Program-made: the position numbers and the translations under genes | The notes under the pieces: generated by a model | Databases searched by the model: none | Told to the model about the DNA's origin: nothing | What the model saw: only the letters and a program-made list of their open reading frames with translations | Shown: positions 1-10,910 of the stretch, piece after piece | How positions within the stretch are numbered: the stretch's first letter is position 1 | Layout: the number at the start of each line of letters is the position of its first letter | From: Verrucomicrobiota bacterium | Lineage (GTDB): Bacteria > Verrucomicrobiota > Verrucomicrobiia > Limisphaerales > SXTU01 | NCBI GenBank assembly: GCA_016871445.1 | Contig: VHDH01000002.1 | Location: forward strand, 1-64,000 | DNA: 64,000 nt | Direction of reading: 5' to 3'

Positions 1-331
1 ACCGGCGCGCGCCGAAACGTAGCGCACCAATATGCGGAATGAGCACCAGCAGGAGAAGTAGGATGCTGGCCCAGTAGCCCAGATAAGACCAGCGCGCCAA
101 CGTCTGGTAAGGGATGAGGCACGTCATCGCCAGCGCGCCGAGCCCCAGCGTGTAAAAGACAGCCTGGCGAAAATGAAGTTGCTTGAACCAAGGCACCCCC
201 GCGCTGGACTCGGTCGCATAACGCGCGCTATGGATGAACAAGACACCTAAAGCCATTAGCCCAAGCAGCGCGCAAAGCAGCACCCAGTCAATCCGGGCAG
301 GCTTCTCAGCGATATTGGTGCGGGCGAGCAT
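1..331 (-). CDS. rodA: Rod shape-determining protein RodA / FtsW-like (partial, N-terminal part; runs off the left edge)
   Basis: Reverse complement from 331 reads MLARTNIAEKPARIDWVLLCALLGLMALGVLFIHSARYATES...FYTLGLGALAM, typical of the SEDS family N-terminus; lies directly downstream of mrdA in the mre operon. Confidence 0.8.
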   Translation of the reverse strand, partial: MLARTNIAEKPARIDWVLLCALLGLMALGVLFIHSARYATESSAGVPWFKQLHFRQAVFYTLGLGALAMTCLIPYQTLARWSYLGYWASILLLLLVLIPHIGALRFGARR

Positions 332-620
332 CAGGCAGTTGGCAAGTGATGGGTGTCGAGTGACTTGGGACGGAGGTTCGGATCTAAAAAGCGCGGCCTC
401 TTGCTTTTTGCCTCAACCCGATTCTTTCCCACCGGGGAAGGGAGAATGATAGCTAGCGCGCGGCTGATTATAGTGTTGTGTTCATCAGAGATTGGACTGC
501 TTTTTTCCCTATCGCCACGAGCGAGAGCCAATGCAAGCGAGAGCGTTGGCAACGAGTTCTCCCTAGCTTCGGACGTAACCGGCCGAGTCGCATTTACCCG
601 CATGGTCGTTTCTCGCCGCA

Positions 621-2576
621 TTAGTTCGTTTGGGCTAAGACTGCGTTTTTTTGCCCGCCGTCGCGCTCGTGCTTAAGCAAAGCCTCATAAATCAAGCGTG
701 CGATCGGGGCGCAGGTTTTGCCGCCGGACGCGCCGCTCTCGACCATTACAACGACCGCCCACTTGGGCCGGTCCACTGGTGCAAATGAGGCGAACCAAGT
801 CGTCTTGTCCACCACCCTGCCGCCCTGCTCAATTTCCGCCGTTCCAGTCTTGCCGCCAATCTTGAGGCCCCGAATGGTGGCCCCAACACCGGTGCCGCCC
901 GCTTCCTCCACTTCCGCGAGCATCGCTTCGTGGATCAGTCGCAAGTTCTCCGGTTTCACGCCTAGTTCGTCGCGCACTTTCACCGGGAACTCATTCGCCT
1001 GATCGCCGGACTGCGGGTCGCTCGGCTCCGTCCTCAGCACTAGGCGCGGTGAGAGAACCTTCCCACCATTGGCAATCGCAGCCGTCATCACGGCAATTTG
1101 CAACGGGCTGACGGACACTTTGCCTTGGCCAATAGCCAGGTTGGCCGTGTCGCCGGGTTGCCAGCGGCGCAGCAAGTCGGTCTGGTCGGGAAATTCTCCG
1201 GCGGTCTCTTGACGGGGCAGGATCCCCGTACGCTCGCCGAGGTGAAACTTCTCACCGAGCAGAATCATCTTTTGCAGCACGCCCGGCTTGAGTGCTTGGT
1301 GAATGAAATAGGCGTTCGAGGAGTGCATCAGCGCCTTCTTGAAATCGTAGGGACCGGCCGCGACGGTATCCTTCACTTTCCGGTTACCCACGTGATAGCA
1401 ACCCTTGCCAGGCCGCTCAGGGTCTTCCACGACGTTAAAAACCTCCTTAGGGTCAAGCCGCTCCAACTCGAGGGCGGCCAGGCCGGTAAGCATCTTAAGC
1501 ACCGAGCCAGGGTGGTAGTTCTCCTGCGTGGCGCGGTTGAGCATTGGTCGCTGCACGGGGTGGTTCAGCACGTTGGTCCAACGCTCGGTCGCAATGTGGC
1601 CCATGAACTCTACCGGCTCAAAGGTCGGCGCGGAGGCCATCGCCAGCACATCGCCATTGTGGACGTCCAACACCACCGCCGCGCCGCGCGTCTGCGCGCC
1701 AAACAGGGACGTAACGAGGGCAGCCTCAGCTGCACGCTGAAGCCGGAAGTCGAGCGTGAGCACGAGATGATTACCTGGCTCGGGCGCGCGCAGCATAATC
1801 TCCTGCTGCCGATAACCAAGGCGGTTCACGGTCATGGACTTCGTGCCTGCAGTGCCGCGCAACTGCACGTCGAAAATCCCCTCCATGCCGGTCATGCCCC
1901 TCCAATCAGGCAGGCGGTAGTGATAGAAGGCGTCCTCTTCCACCTGCGAACTCTGGTCGCGCGTAAGCGTGCCGAGGACCTGTGCAGCCAAGCCGCCGTG
2001 GGGATAAACGCGCAGCGGCTGGATCTCTAGGTCGAGGCCGGGAAACACGCCGGGCCGTTCGGCGAAGCGCGCGACCTGCCCGGGGTTAAGGTTTTGCAGC
2101 AAGGGGATGGGCAGCGCACGTACCTCGTTGTAATGCCGCTGAAACCGGCGCTGATCGATGACCTGCGGCTGTTGAAGCCAGTCGCTTACCTGCGCGGTGA
2201 TGTTGCTGACCACGTTGTAGCGCGCAGCCCATTCCAGGGACTCGCGCTCCGCCCGAGTGAGGCGCACGCCGGCTGGCCGGAGACGGACATATTCAGTTTG
2301 GAAGTGCTTGCCTAGCTCAGCAAGGTAAAGCTCGACGTTGTAGGTCGGGCGGTTCTCTGCGAACGCCTGGCCATGGCGGTCGAGAATCTTCCCGCGCACA
2401 GCCGGCAGTCGCACAGTGCGCACGGCCTGGTCCTCAAGGCTGTCAGCAAACTTCTTCGAGGAGAACACCTGCACATACCACAACCCCGCCAGCAGCACGC
2501 CGAACCCACCGCCCATCAGGATGGCGAGTACGCGAAGCTGCGTGTCGGGCGGCTTGGTTGGGTTAACGGGAACCAT
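621..2576 (-). CDS. mrdA: Penicillin-binding protein 2 (peptidoglycan transpeptidase)
   Basis: 651 aa; N-terminal TM, RGKILDRHGQAFAENRPTYNVELY, HPGSVLKMLTGLAAL (SxxK-like), SSNAYF (SxN), GGKTGTAEI (KTG). Confidence 0.93.
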   Translation of the reverse strand: MVPVNPTKPPDTQLRVLAILMGGGFGVLLAGLWYVQVFSSKKFADSLEDQAVRTVRLPAVRGKILDRHGQAFAENRPTYNVELYLAELGKHFQTEYVRLRPAGVRLTRAERESLEWAARYNVVSNITAQVSDWLQQPQVIDQRRFQRHYNEVRALPIPLLQNLNPGQVARFAERPGVFPGLDLEIQPLRVYPHGGLAAQVLGTLTRDQSSQVEEDAFYHYRLPDWRGMTGMEGIFDVQLRGTAGTKSMTVNRLGYRQQEIMLRAPEPGNHLVLTLDFRLQRAAEAALVTSLFGAQTRGAAVVLDVHNGDVLAMASAPTFEPVEFMGHIATERWTNVLNHPVQRPMLNRATQENYHPGSVLKMLTGLAALELERLDPKEVFNVVEDPERPGKGCYHVGNRKVKDTVAAGPYDFKKALMHSSNAYFIHQALKPGVLQKMILLGEKFHLGERTGILPRQETAGEFPDQTDLLRRWQPGDTANLAIGQGKVSVSPLQIAVMTAAIANGGKVLSPRLVLRTEPSDPQSGDQANEFPVKVRDELGVKPENLRLIHEAMLAEVEEAGGTGVGATIRGLKIGGKTGTAEIEQGGRVVDKTTWFASFAPVDRPKWAVVVMVESGASGGKTCAPIARLIYEALLKHERDGGQKNAVLAQTN

Positions 2577-2746
2577 GGGCTATTGGGCGGAAAAAATTAA
2601 GTTGAGGAGACAAGCCGGCGGGTGGCTGCGGTTGGCTGACAAAGGGGGAACACGCGAACTGCACAAAGCATACGCAACACACAGCAAGCAGCACGCGCTG
2701 GTGGTTTAACGTCTGATATTCATGCTTAACCATATTCATCAGTAGT

Positions 2747-3298
2747 TCAAAATCTGGTTCGCTTGATTTGCCGTGTCTCGCTGTAGTGCGATTCCGGCAC
2801 GGGCTGATAGGCAAACAGCTGTTTCACCTGCGCGAAGAGCCGGAAGACCAGCGGCGTCACGAGCGCTCCGCCCGCCGCCATCACGAGCCACTGCCCGAGC
2901 AGCCGCCAAGACAGCGGCACCGGGTGGTGCGTGTTCATCAACACAACCATGACGCACGCGGGCACCAACGAGCTGGCGAGGAAACCTGTCATCACCTGCG
3001 CGTAAAGTTGGTCGCGTAGCACAAGGTCGCGCTGGCGATGCAACATGAAGCCGGTTAGCGACAGCGCAAGCGTGGTGACCCCGAGCGGATTAGCGGAGAA
3101 AGCGTCCTGCATCAGCCCGCCCACAACGGCGAGCATCGCCATGGTCGGGAGCGAGGAGGAGAGCGCGACATAGACCATCAGCGCGGGCAGCAGGCTGAAC
3201 TGCGCACCGAGTGTGGAGCGGAAGCCGTTGAACGTAATCTCGAACGCAACCGCGAGCCACGCAGCGAGCAGGATAGCAATGGATTCAAGACGATTCAC
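2747..3298 (-). CDS. mreD: Rod shape-determining protein MreD
   Basis: 183 aa multi-TM protein between mreC and mrdA; MQDAFSANPLGVTTLALSLTGF motif. Confidence 0.8.
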   Translation of the reverse strand: MNRLESIAILLAAWLAVAFEITFNGFRSTLGAQFSLLPALMVYVALSSSLPTMAMLAVVGGLMQDAFSANPLGVTTLALSLTGFMLHRQRDLVLRDQLYAQVMTGFLASSLVPACVMVVLMNTHHPVPLSWRLLGQWLVMAAGGALVTPLVFRLFAQVKQLFAYQPVPESHYSETRQIKRTRF

Positions 3299-3392
3299 GG
3301 CAGAGAGGGAGGATTGGAATAAAGCGAGAGAGAGACGGCCGCATTGGCGTTCTTGCCCTTGGTCGAGGTCTTAATCTTGCTTCTCTGGGTCT

Positions 3393-4238
3393 TCATTGCA
3401 CCACTACCCATACTCGGTCGAGGGAGTTAAGGTTCACAGCGAGTTTCACACGCGCTTCTTGGTAAAGGCCGAAGCCGACGTTGCGCACGTCCACGATTTC
3501 TCCGATGCGGATGCCACTTGGGAACACGCCGCCGAGGCCGCTGGTGAGGACGGCGTTGCCGGGTTTCAACTCCAGCCCGCTCGTCACAATGGTCTGGCCG
3601 CCCTTCACCGGGCTACCGCGAGAGAGATAGGTGAGCGTCACGACGGCGGGGTCGGCAGCGTAGGGCATGATGATACCGTTTTCGGCGGTTTCCTTGACCA
3701 GCGCGGCCACGCGACAGTTCTGGTCACCGAGCAACACGACCTGCGACCGCGTCGAGCCGACGGCGGCGACCCGGCCCACGAGGCCATCGGGTGCGATGAC
3801 TGGCATGTCTGCGCGCACGCCGTCACGGCTGCCCACGTCAATGAACACGGTGCGCCACCAGTTCGCCGGGTCGCGGGCGATTACGCGCGCGGGCTTGAGT
3901 TGCCACGGCACGCGGGCGGGCAAGCCGGCGTGCTGGCGGAGTTGCTCGTTTTCACGGAGGGCTCCTTGCGCTTGGGCGAGGTTGAACTCGAGCTTCTGCT
4001 TTTCGGCGCGAAGCTGCTCGAGTTCGCGCACAAGGTCTTCGCGGGGAACAATGGCGTTACCCGTGCGACGGGCGGCACTTTGAGTAGCCTCGGTGAGGCC
4101 AAAGAGCGGGAGGAACAGGCCGGTTAACGCGAGCTTGACGCGATTGGTCGTGGACTCCGGCAGGCTGAGGAATATCAGCCCAACCAGCGCCACGAATCCG
4201 AGCGCGATATATTGCGACTTGCGTAGCATGGCCCGCAA
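3393..4238 (-). CDS. mreC: Rod shape-determining protein MreC
   Basis: N-terminal TM then coiled coil; VIARDPANWWRTVFIDVGSRDGVRADMPVIAPDGLVGRV is characteristic. Confidence 0.95.
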   Translation of the reverse strand: MRAMLRKSQYIALGFVALVGLIFLSLPESTTNRVKLALTGLFLPLFGLTEATQSAARRTGNAIVPREDLVRELEQLRAEKQKLEFNLAQAQGALRENEQLRQHAGLPARVPWQLKPARVIARDPANWWRTVFIDVGSRDGVRADMPVIAPDGLVGRVAAVGSTRSQVVLLGDQNCRVAALVKETAENGIIMPYAADPAVVTLTYLSRGSPVKGGQTIVTSGLELKPGNAVLTSGLGGVFPSGIRIGEIVDVRNVGFGLYQEARVKLAVNLNSLDRVWVVVQ

Positions 4239-4261
4239 ACAAATGCGGGCGAACGAACTGA

Positions 4262-5290
4262 TCAGCCTTGGCTGGAGGTGGCGACGCGCTTGAGGAACTG
4301 CAGATTTTGGAGGACTTGGCCGGTGCCTTCGGCTACGGCGGTAAGCGGGTCGTCGGCAATATGAACCGGCAAGCCGGTCTCCTGCGCGACGAGCCGATCT
4401 ATGTTCCGCAGCAATGCGCCGCCGCCAGCCATGACGATGCCGCGGTCAATCAAGTCCGCGGACAGTTCAGGTGGGCAGCGTTCCAGCGTGATGCGGATCG
4501 ACTCCAAGATGCTCGATAACGGTTCCTTCAGGGCTTCGCGAATCTCTTCTGAGCGGATGGTGATGGTCTTGGGTAGTCCCGCGCTCAAGTCGCGGCCCTT
4601 AACCTCCATCGTGAGTTCCTGCTCCAGCGGAAAGGCCGAACCGACGCGGATTTTGATCTCTTCCGCGGTCCGTTCGCCAATCATCAAATTGTAGGTGCGC
4701 TTCATGTGCGCGACGATGGTCTCGTCAAACTCGTCTCCGCCCACGCGGAGACTCCGGCTGAACACGATGCCCGCGAGTGAGATAATCGCGATCTCGCATG
4801 TGCCGCCGCCTATATCCACGATCATGTTGCCCGCCGGCTCATGAACCGGCAGGCCGACGCCGATGGCCGAGGCCATCGGCTGCTCGATTAAATAGACTTC
4901 CCGCGCCCCGGCATGGGTGGCCGAGTCTTTTACCGCGCGACGCTCCACTTCAGTGATGCCCGAAGGGACGGCGACGACCACGCGCGGCGCGATCAACTTG
5001 CGATGGTGAACCTTCTGTATGAAGTGCCGCAACATCGCCTCCACGATTTCGAAGTCGGCGATGACGCCGTCTTTCATCGGACGAATGGCGAGGATGTGTC
5101 CGGGAGTGCGACCGAGCATTCGCTTGGCCTCCTCTCCGACGGCTAGCACATTGGTCGTCCCCGCTTGGATGGCAACGACAGACGGTTCCCGTAAGACAAT
5201 GCCTTGATCACGCAAGTAAACCAGGGAATTTGCAGTCCCTAGGTCTATTCCGATATCGTTGGAAAACAGGCTTTTAACTTGCGACAACAT
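4262..5290 (-). CDS. mreB: Rod shape-determining protein MreB (actin-like)
   Basis: [65 protein letters not shown]. Confidence 0.97.
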   Translation of the reverse strand: MLSQVKSLFSNDIGIDLGTANSLVYLRDQGIVLREPSVVAIQAGTTNVLAVGEEAKRMLGRTPGHILAIRPMKDGVIADFEIVEAMLRHFIQKVHHRKLIAPRVVVAVPSGITEVERRAVKDSATHAGAREVYLIEQPMASAIGVGLPVHEPAGNMIVDIGGGTCEIAIISLAGIVFSRSLRVGGDEFDETIVAHMKRTYNLMIGERTAEEIKIRVGSAFPLEQELTMEVKGRDLSAGLPKTITIRSEEIREALKEPLSSILESIRITLERCPPELSADLIDRGIVMAGGGALLRNIDRLVAQETGLPVHIADDPLTAVAEGTGQVLQNLQFLKRVATSSQG

Positions 5291-5393
5291 GAAATGCGCC
5301 TAGCAATGTCGACAGCGTATGGGTCCGCTGGAGGGGCGGCAAGCCATTTCAAGGCTCAGAGTGTCAAGTTCCACCGGGCGGCGAAACCGTGCT

Positions 5394-6437
5394 TTAAGGC
5401 GACTGTAATTCGCTCAGGGCGATGGACTTCTCAAGCTGCACTTGGGCATTCACGTCGAGGATTTGCAAGGTCAGGCGCGGCTCGGCGCGCTGCCAGTCAA
5501 TACGCAAGCGGCCCACATTCGCTTCATGAAAGGTCTTCGCGTCGTGGCGGTACCGGTTGGGTGTAGGTGTCTGGCGCGGGTGCCGCTGCGTCATCGCGCT
5601 GGCAGTGAGGTCGTAAAGCGGGTAGCCGGCCGGGCTATCCATGCGGGAAAGCTCGCACCAGTGACGGTCGCCGCTGACGAAGAGGACGCCGTTGGCGCGG
5701 GTGCGGCGGAGGAGTTCGAGGAAGCGCTGCTTCTCGCGCGGGAAGTTCGCCCAAGACTCGCAGCCGGCGAATTCCGCGACGAACTGGATGCTCGACGCGA
5801 TGAGCCGCACCTCCGCCGGTTGGCGCAACTGCTCCTCCAGCCAGCGCCATTGGGCGTCGCCGAGCACGGTGGCCTGCGGGTCTGGGCTGGGCACGTAGGG
5901 GCCGCCGCTGGGTTCCGCGCCGTGGTCGCCGCGCACGAGCGGGCTGCGGAAGTAACGGGTGTCCAAGAGAATGACCTGCACGCGCCGGCCAACCGGACCG
6001 AAGATTTGCGCATGGTAAATGCCCTCCTGCTTGCGACGTGTTGAATCGGCGGGCTCGTCCAGCCAGTTGAAGAATTCCAACTGCGACTCGCGGCGCATCG
6101 GGTAGGACGCGCCGGCGTCGTTCATGCCGTAATCATGATCATCCCACGTCGCGAGCACGGGAGCTTTGCGGCGGACAGTCTGAAAGAACGGCGTAGCCTT
6201 CAGCGAATTGTATTTGGCGCGCATCACCATCATGTTCGTGGTGTCGGCGTAGATATTGTCCCCGAGGAAGACGAAGAGGTCCATCGGCAGTTTGGCCGCG
6301 CGGTCGAGCATGGGGTGCTCGGTTTTGTTCAGGCAGGAGCCGAAGAGAATGTCGCGCAGTGGGCGGTCGGCGGAGCGCGGCGTGGTTCCGCAACCAGCAA
6401 GGAGAGCGGCGGCGAGGAGCAAGAGGAGAAGGCGCAT
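5394..6437 (-). CDS. PhoD-like alkaline phosphatase family lipoprotein
   Basis: ORF 5394..6506; likely start 6437 (MRLLLLLLAAALLAGCGTT, lipobox LAGC); FGSCLNKTEHPM, FLGDNIYADT, TWDDHDYGMNDAG, SGDRHWCELSR. Confidence 0.88.
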   Translation of the reverse strand: MRLLLLLLAAALLAGCGTTPRSADRPLRDILFGSCLNKTEHPMLDRAAKLPMDLFVFLGDNIYADTTNMMVMRAKYNSLKATPFFQTVRRKAPVLATWDDHDYGMNDAGASYPMRRESQLEFFNWLDEPADSTRRKQEGIYHAQIFGPVGRRVQVILLDTRYFRSPLVRGDHGAEPSGGPYVPSPDPQATVLGDAQWRWLEEQLRQPAEVRLIASSIQFVAEFAGCESWANFPREKQRFLELLRRTRANGVLFVSGDRHWCELSRMDSPAGYPLYDLTASAMTQRHPRQTPTPNRYRHDAKTFHEANVGRLRIDWQRAEPRLTLQILDVNAQVQLEKSIALSELQSP

Positions 6438-6518
6438 GACGGTGAAGCAACTGGTGATTAGTTGGCGGAAAGCGTCACGACGCGAGCGGAGGAAACGACT
6501 AATCACTAGTCTTTTCCC

Positions 6519-8048
6519 TCACTGCCCTGGCTTGCCCATCGGAAACGGGATGACCAGCGAGAGCAGCCACGTGGCAAGCATTCCGACGAACGAGTTAACC
6601 GTGAGTAATACGGACCAAGTCTTGAGGGTTTCAGCTTCCGTAAGACCACCGAGCTTGCTCACGACCCAGAACCCGCTGTCATTCATCCACGAGAAGCCAA
6701 AGCCGCCGAAGCCGATGGCGAGGAACAGATAAATCGGGTCGTAAGGCAGCGGAGTGCCACCGGTGATAATGGGATACATCATCGCGCTAGTGGTGAGCAT
6801 CGCCACCGTGGCGGAGCCTTGGGCAATACGGATAACGACGGCAACCATGAAGGAAAGCCAAAGCATCGAGATGTCGTGGCCCGTCGCGGCGGCCTTGATG
6901 GCGTCGCCTACGCCAGCGTTGCGGAGCATGAGGCCGAACGCGCCGCCCGCCGCCGTGATGAGGATGATGGTGCCTGAGGTCTCTAGCGGCGGGCCAATCA
7001 ACTCACATATTTTCGCGACGCTATAGCCCCTTTGCCGCGCGAGCACGAACATCGAGACCAGCGTGCCGATGAGCAACGCGACGTTCTTGTTACCGATGAA
7101 CTCAACCGCCGCGAACGTGGACGCGAAGGCTTCCCGGCCCCCGAGCAGTTTCACAAAGGCTTCGTTCTCCTTCCCGATGACCATGAACGACGAGAGGCTG
7201 ATGAGAAAAATCGGCAGGATGACTGGGGTGATGGACCACGCGAAAGACGGCAACTCCGACTCTGGTTTGTCCACGATGGACCGCAACTCGGCAAGCGAGG
7301 TGCCGGGCGTCTCACGCATCGGGACGTCGAACTTGCGGTTTAGCCACTGGCAGACGAACCACCCCACCGCCAGCGGGAACAGCCCGACGGCCATGCCCGC
7401 AAGGATCGATACACCGACGTCAATCTTCAGGTTCTCGACCATTGCCAGCGGCCCCGGATGCGGCACGGTCATCGAGTGCGTGATCACGCCACCGCAGCAC
7501 ACCGCCATGACGTAGAGCAGGTAGTCCTTGCCCGTCCGCAGCCGCAGCGCCCGCGCCAGCGGCACCATGAGCATGAACATCGTGTCGAAGAAGATGGGCA
7601 CGGAAAGAACGTAGGTGCTCAACAGCAGCGCGATACCCGCATTCTTTTCACCAAAAAATGCGAGGAAACGCCGCACCACCTTGTCTGCCGCACCGCTTTC
7701 CATCAGGCACATGGAAATAATGGTGGCCAAGCCGATGACGATCGCGATGCCGCCCGCCGTTCGTCCGAACTCGATGCTCGTCAGTTCCACGGCCTGCACC
7801 CAGTGGTTTTTGAGCGGCTTGCCGTCGGGCGAGACCACCGGTGAATCGGGCTTCGGCACGCGGGCCTTTGCGCCAGGCAGTTGCTCCGCCATGAGGCCGG
7901 CGAAGATTGCCGCAAGGATGAGTGCGAGAAACGCGTGCGCGCGAACGACCGAGATCATCGCCACGACGAACGCAACGGAGATAACCAATACGGCCAAGGG
8001 CCAAAGGCTGACTTCGCCGGCCGCAAAAAGACCAAAGGGCATGGACAT
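6519..8048 (-). CDS. GntP family permease (gluconate:H+ symporter type)
   Basis: 509 aa multi-TM; STYVLSVPIFFDTMFMLMVPLARALR and GGVITHSMTVPHPGPLAMVE. Confidence 0.85.
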   Translation of the reverse strand: MSMPFGLFAAGEVSLWPLAVLVISVAFVVAMISVVRAHAFLALILAAIFAGLMAEQLPGAKARVPKPDSPVVSPDGKPLKNHWVQAVELTSIEFGRTAGGIAIVIGLATIISMCLMESGAADKVVRRFLAFFGEKNAGIALLLSTYVLSVPIFFDTMFMLMVPLARALRLRTGKDYLLYVMAVCCGGVITHSMTVPHPGPLAMVENLKIDVGVSILAGMAVGLFPLAVGWFVCQWLNRKFDVPMRETPGTSLAELRSIVDKPESELPSFAWSITPVILPIFLISLSSFMVIGKENEAFVKLLGGREAFASTFAAVEFIGNKNVALLIGTLVSMFVLARQRGYSVAKICELIGPPLETSGTIILITAAGGAFGLMLRNAGVGDAIKAAATGHDISMLWLSFMVAVVIRIAQGSATVAMLTTSAMMYPIITGGTPLPYDPIYLFLAIGFGGFGFSWMNDSGFWVVSKLGGLTEAETLKTWSVLLTVNSFVGMLATWLLSLVIPFPMGKPGQ

Positions 8049-8343
8049 CGGATTGATGAGTCCAGTTCACCAGAGGCCGCGCAGCGCGGTCAAGGCTGGA
8101 GGCCAAGCAAATGGGTAAATTACGCATCCTCTTGAACACGGCGGGGGCAGCGTGACCACCTGTTTAAGTTGAGCCGTAATATATCCTGCCGCAGGGCCAG
8201 CGCGCTGTCGTTTAAGAACAGCATGGCTGGGCGCGGCATCGCTCTGACTACAAACCTGAGTTTCTAGCGCAGCGATGCCGTCAAAGTTTTATTCTCTACG
8301 GCTGGGTTGCTCAGCGGGGGAAATCTTGATTAATCTTACGCCA

Positions 8344-9657
8344 ATGAAATTTACCTTGTTGTTGTCCGCGCTCGTAAGCACCGCCTCGTGCGCCCTCGCC
8401 GCCGATCACTGGCCGCAATTCCGTGGCCCGACAGGCGACGGCAAGTCCGAAGCCAAGGGCTTGCCGGTGCAATGGAGCGATACCGAGAAAGTGAAATGGA
8501 AGACGCCCATCCATGACAAAGGCTGGTCCTCTCCCGTCATCTGGGGCGACCAAATTTGGCTCACCACCGCCACAAGTAACGGTACCGAGCTCTACGTCCT
8601 CATGCTCGACAAGAACTCCGGAAAAATTGTTCGCGACGTAAAGCTGTTCGACGCGCAGCAGCCAGAGCTGTGGATGCGCTACAACAGCTACGCCTCTCCT
8701 ACGCCGGTCATCGAGGCGGGGCGGATTTACGTGACGTTCGGCGAAGCAGGCACAGCGTGCCTGGACACCAAGACGGGTGTGAAGCTGTGGGAACGACGCG
8801 ACTTGAAGTGCAACCATTATCGCGGCGCAGGCTCATCCCCAATTCTCTTTAACAATCTGCTCATCCTTCACTTCGATGGCGCGGATGATCAGTTCATCGT
8901 CGCGTTGGACAAGCAAACAGGCAAAGACGCCTGGAAGGTAAAACGCTCGACGGACTATCGCGATCTTGACGCCGCTGGAAAACCGAAGGCCGAGGGCGAC
9001 CTTCGCAAGGCCTACGGTACGCCGCAAATCGCGACCCTTGAAGGCAAACCCGTCCTCCTGAGCAACGGCGCAAAGGCGCATTACGGCTACGATCCGCTGA
9101 CCGGCAAGGAACTATGGCAGGTGGAGTATCAGCCATTCCACTCCTCGGGCGCGCGGCCCATTTTTGGCCACGGGCTATTATTTTTCGCCGCCGGTTTCTC
9201 GAAGGGCCACTTCTACGCCATCCGGCCACCGCCTGCATCCGCGTGGAGGGCGGGTAACATTCTCGACGCGGCAAAGGAGTCCGAGCCCGCGACCGGCAAG
9301 CCGCAACTGGTTTGGAAACTCATCAAGGGTGTTCCGGAGACTCCCTCGCCCGTCCTGCACGGCGAGCACCTTTATCTCTTGGACAACAACGGTTTTGCCA
9401 GCGCTGTCGAAGCCAAAACCGGCAAGGTGCTGTGGTCGGAGCGCGTGCTGAAGGCGGTGTATGCCTCACCCGTGTTTGCCGAGGGCCGCATCTACGCCGC
9501 CGACCGCGAGGGCAAGTGTGTGGTGTTTGCCGCCGCGCCAGAGTTCAAGCTGCTGGGTGAGAGCAAGCTCGACGGCCCCATCGAGGCCTCGCCGGCCATC
9601 AGCGGTAAGGCACTCTACCTCCGCACGGCCAAGACGCTATATCGCATCGAGCAGTAA
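8344..9657 (+). CDS. PQQ-binding-like beta-propeller repeat secreted protein
   Basis: ORF 8275..9657; the internal Met at 8344 gives a signal peptide (MKFTLLLSALVSTASCALAADHWPQFRGPTGDGKS); repeats such as CLDTKTGVKLWERR, ALDKQTGKDAWKV, AVEAKTGKVLWSE. Confidence 0.87.
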   Translation: MKFTLLLSALVSTASCALAADHWPQFRGPTGDGKSEAKGLPVQWSDTEKVKWKTPIHDKGWSSPVIWGDQIWLTTATSNGTELYVLMLDKNSGKIVRDVKLFDAQQPELWMRYNSYASPTPVIEAGRIYVTFGEAGTACLDTKTGVKLWERRDLKCNHYRGAGSSPILFNNLLILHFDGADDQFIVALDKQTGKDAWKVKRSTDYRDLDAAGKPKAEGDLRKAYGTPQIATLEGKPVLLSNGAKAHYGYDPLTGKELWQVEYQPFHSSGARPIFGHGLLFFAAGFSKGHFYAIRPPPASAWRAGNILDAAKESEPATGKPQLVWKLIKGVPETPSPVLHGEHLYLLDNNGFASAVEAKTGKVLWSERVLKAVYASPVFAEGRIYAADREGKCVVFAAAPEFKLLGESKLDGPIEASPAISGKALYLRTAKTLYRIEQ

Positions 9658-9689
9658 GAGGAGCGCGGTGACTATACTGGTGGGCTGCT

Positions 9690-10196
9690 TCACAGGAGAA
9701 ACAGCAGACTCGCCAAGTTCACGTAGAGCGCCGCCAGCAGGTCATCTACTGTCACGCCCCAGCCGCCTGGGAGCGACTGGCTCTGGCGCACCGGCCACGG
9801 CTTCCAGATGTCAACGAGACGGAAAGCAGCGAAGATCAGGGCGGTTCCAATCCAATGATTTCCGTCGAAGAAGTAGCCGACCTCGGGCATTCGACCGGTG
9901 TTGTTTGCCACGCTCAACAACCACGCACTAAAACACAGCGGGACAGCGATAATTTCATCCAGCACCACGGAGCCGGGATCTTTCTCACCCAGCGCTTTTT
10001 CCGCCTCGCCACAAATCCATGCGCACAGTGGGATGCTCAAAATAATGCCGCCGAAAAATCCCCACAACGAACCGGTCGCCACCAACCCAGCGAACCACGC
10101 CACCCCGACTAGTGAACCCCATGTCCCCGGGCCAGGCTTGAGCCGACCGGAACCAAATCCTTGCGCCACCCACACGGCGGGATCAAATCCGCTCAC
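9690..10196 (-). CDS. pgpA: Phosphatidylglycerophosphatase A
   Basis: GSGRLKPGPGTWGSLVGV and DPGSVVLDEIIAVPLCF motifs; GTG start at 10196 overlaps the pgsA stop (GTGA); the listed ORF runs further upstream to 10337. Confidence 0.88.
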   Translation of the reverse strand: MSGFDPAVWVAQGFGSGRLKPGPGTWGSLVGVAWFAGLVATGSLWGFFGGIILSIPLCAWICGEAEKALGEKDPGSVVLDEIIAVPLCFSAWLLSVANNTGRMPEVGYFFDGNHWIGTALIFAAFRLVDIWKPWPVRQSQSLPGGWGVTVDDLLAALYVNLASLLFLL

Positions 10197-10822
10197 ATGT
10201 CCTCCAGGTAAATCTGGCGGTTCTTCCAGAGGTAAATCGCGCCGGAGGTGAACGTGAGGAGCACCGTTACCCAAAGCGAGAGATGCGCAAACCACGGTAA
10301 CAACAAACCGAAGAAATCTCTTAGCCACGGCCACCACTCGACATGCGCATCTAGCACTAGCAGCGCGATGACGGCGGTGATTTGGGAAATGGTCTTGTGC
10401 TTGCCGAAACGCTCAGCCGCAAGCGTCACGCCCTTCGACGCCGCAAGCAAGCGCAGGCCAGTGATGGCTAATTCGCGCGCGACGATGAGCACCGCCATCC
10501 ACGCTTCAACATGCACGGCCGGCAGCGACCCGCCTGAGCCGGGATCAAACCGCCCGCGTGCAACCAACGCGATGAATGCGGAGCAGGTGAGAATTTTATC
10601 TGCCAGCGGATCCATGAGGATGCCAAAGCTGGTGATGAGCTTGCGCTCGCGCGCGAGCTTGCCGTCGAGGTAATCCGTCAACCCAGCGATGCTGAACAAT
10701 ACCAGTGCGATAGTATCATTCACCGGCGAGCGCGAGAACATCGCCACGAGGAACAAACCCGTGAGGACAAAGCGCGAGACGGTGAGTTTGTTGGGGAGGT
10801 TCAAGTGAGTGCTCGGCAGCAA
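10193..10822 (-). CDS. pgsA: CDP-diacylglycerol--glycerol-3-phosphate 3-phosphatidyltransferase
   Basis: NLPNKLTVSRFVLTGLFLV; DYLDGKLARERKLITSFGILMDPLADKIL (CDP-alcohol phosphotransferase motif). Confidence 0.93.
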   Translation of the reverse strand: MLPSTHLNLPNKLTVSRFVLTGLFLVAMFSRSPVNDTIALVLFSIAGLTDYLDGKLARERKLITSFGILMDPLADKILTCSAFIALVARGRFDPGSGGSLPAVHVEAWMAVLIVARELAITGLRLLAASKGVTLAAERFGKHKTISQITAVIALLVLDAHVEWWPWLRDFFGLLLPWFAHLSLWVTVLLTFTSGAIYLWKNRQIYLEDM

Positions 10823-10910
10823 CTTACGTTTTGCATCTCATTCTTACGCCGGACCGTAAACAATTTGAAACGCAAAACGTAATGCGTGACGCGCAACTGG
10901 ATGCCATCGG

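Noticed and set aside
1098-2030. 310-aa + strand ORF
   Set aside because: Lies wholly antisense to mrdA, with no recognisable domain; high-GC shadow ORF
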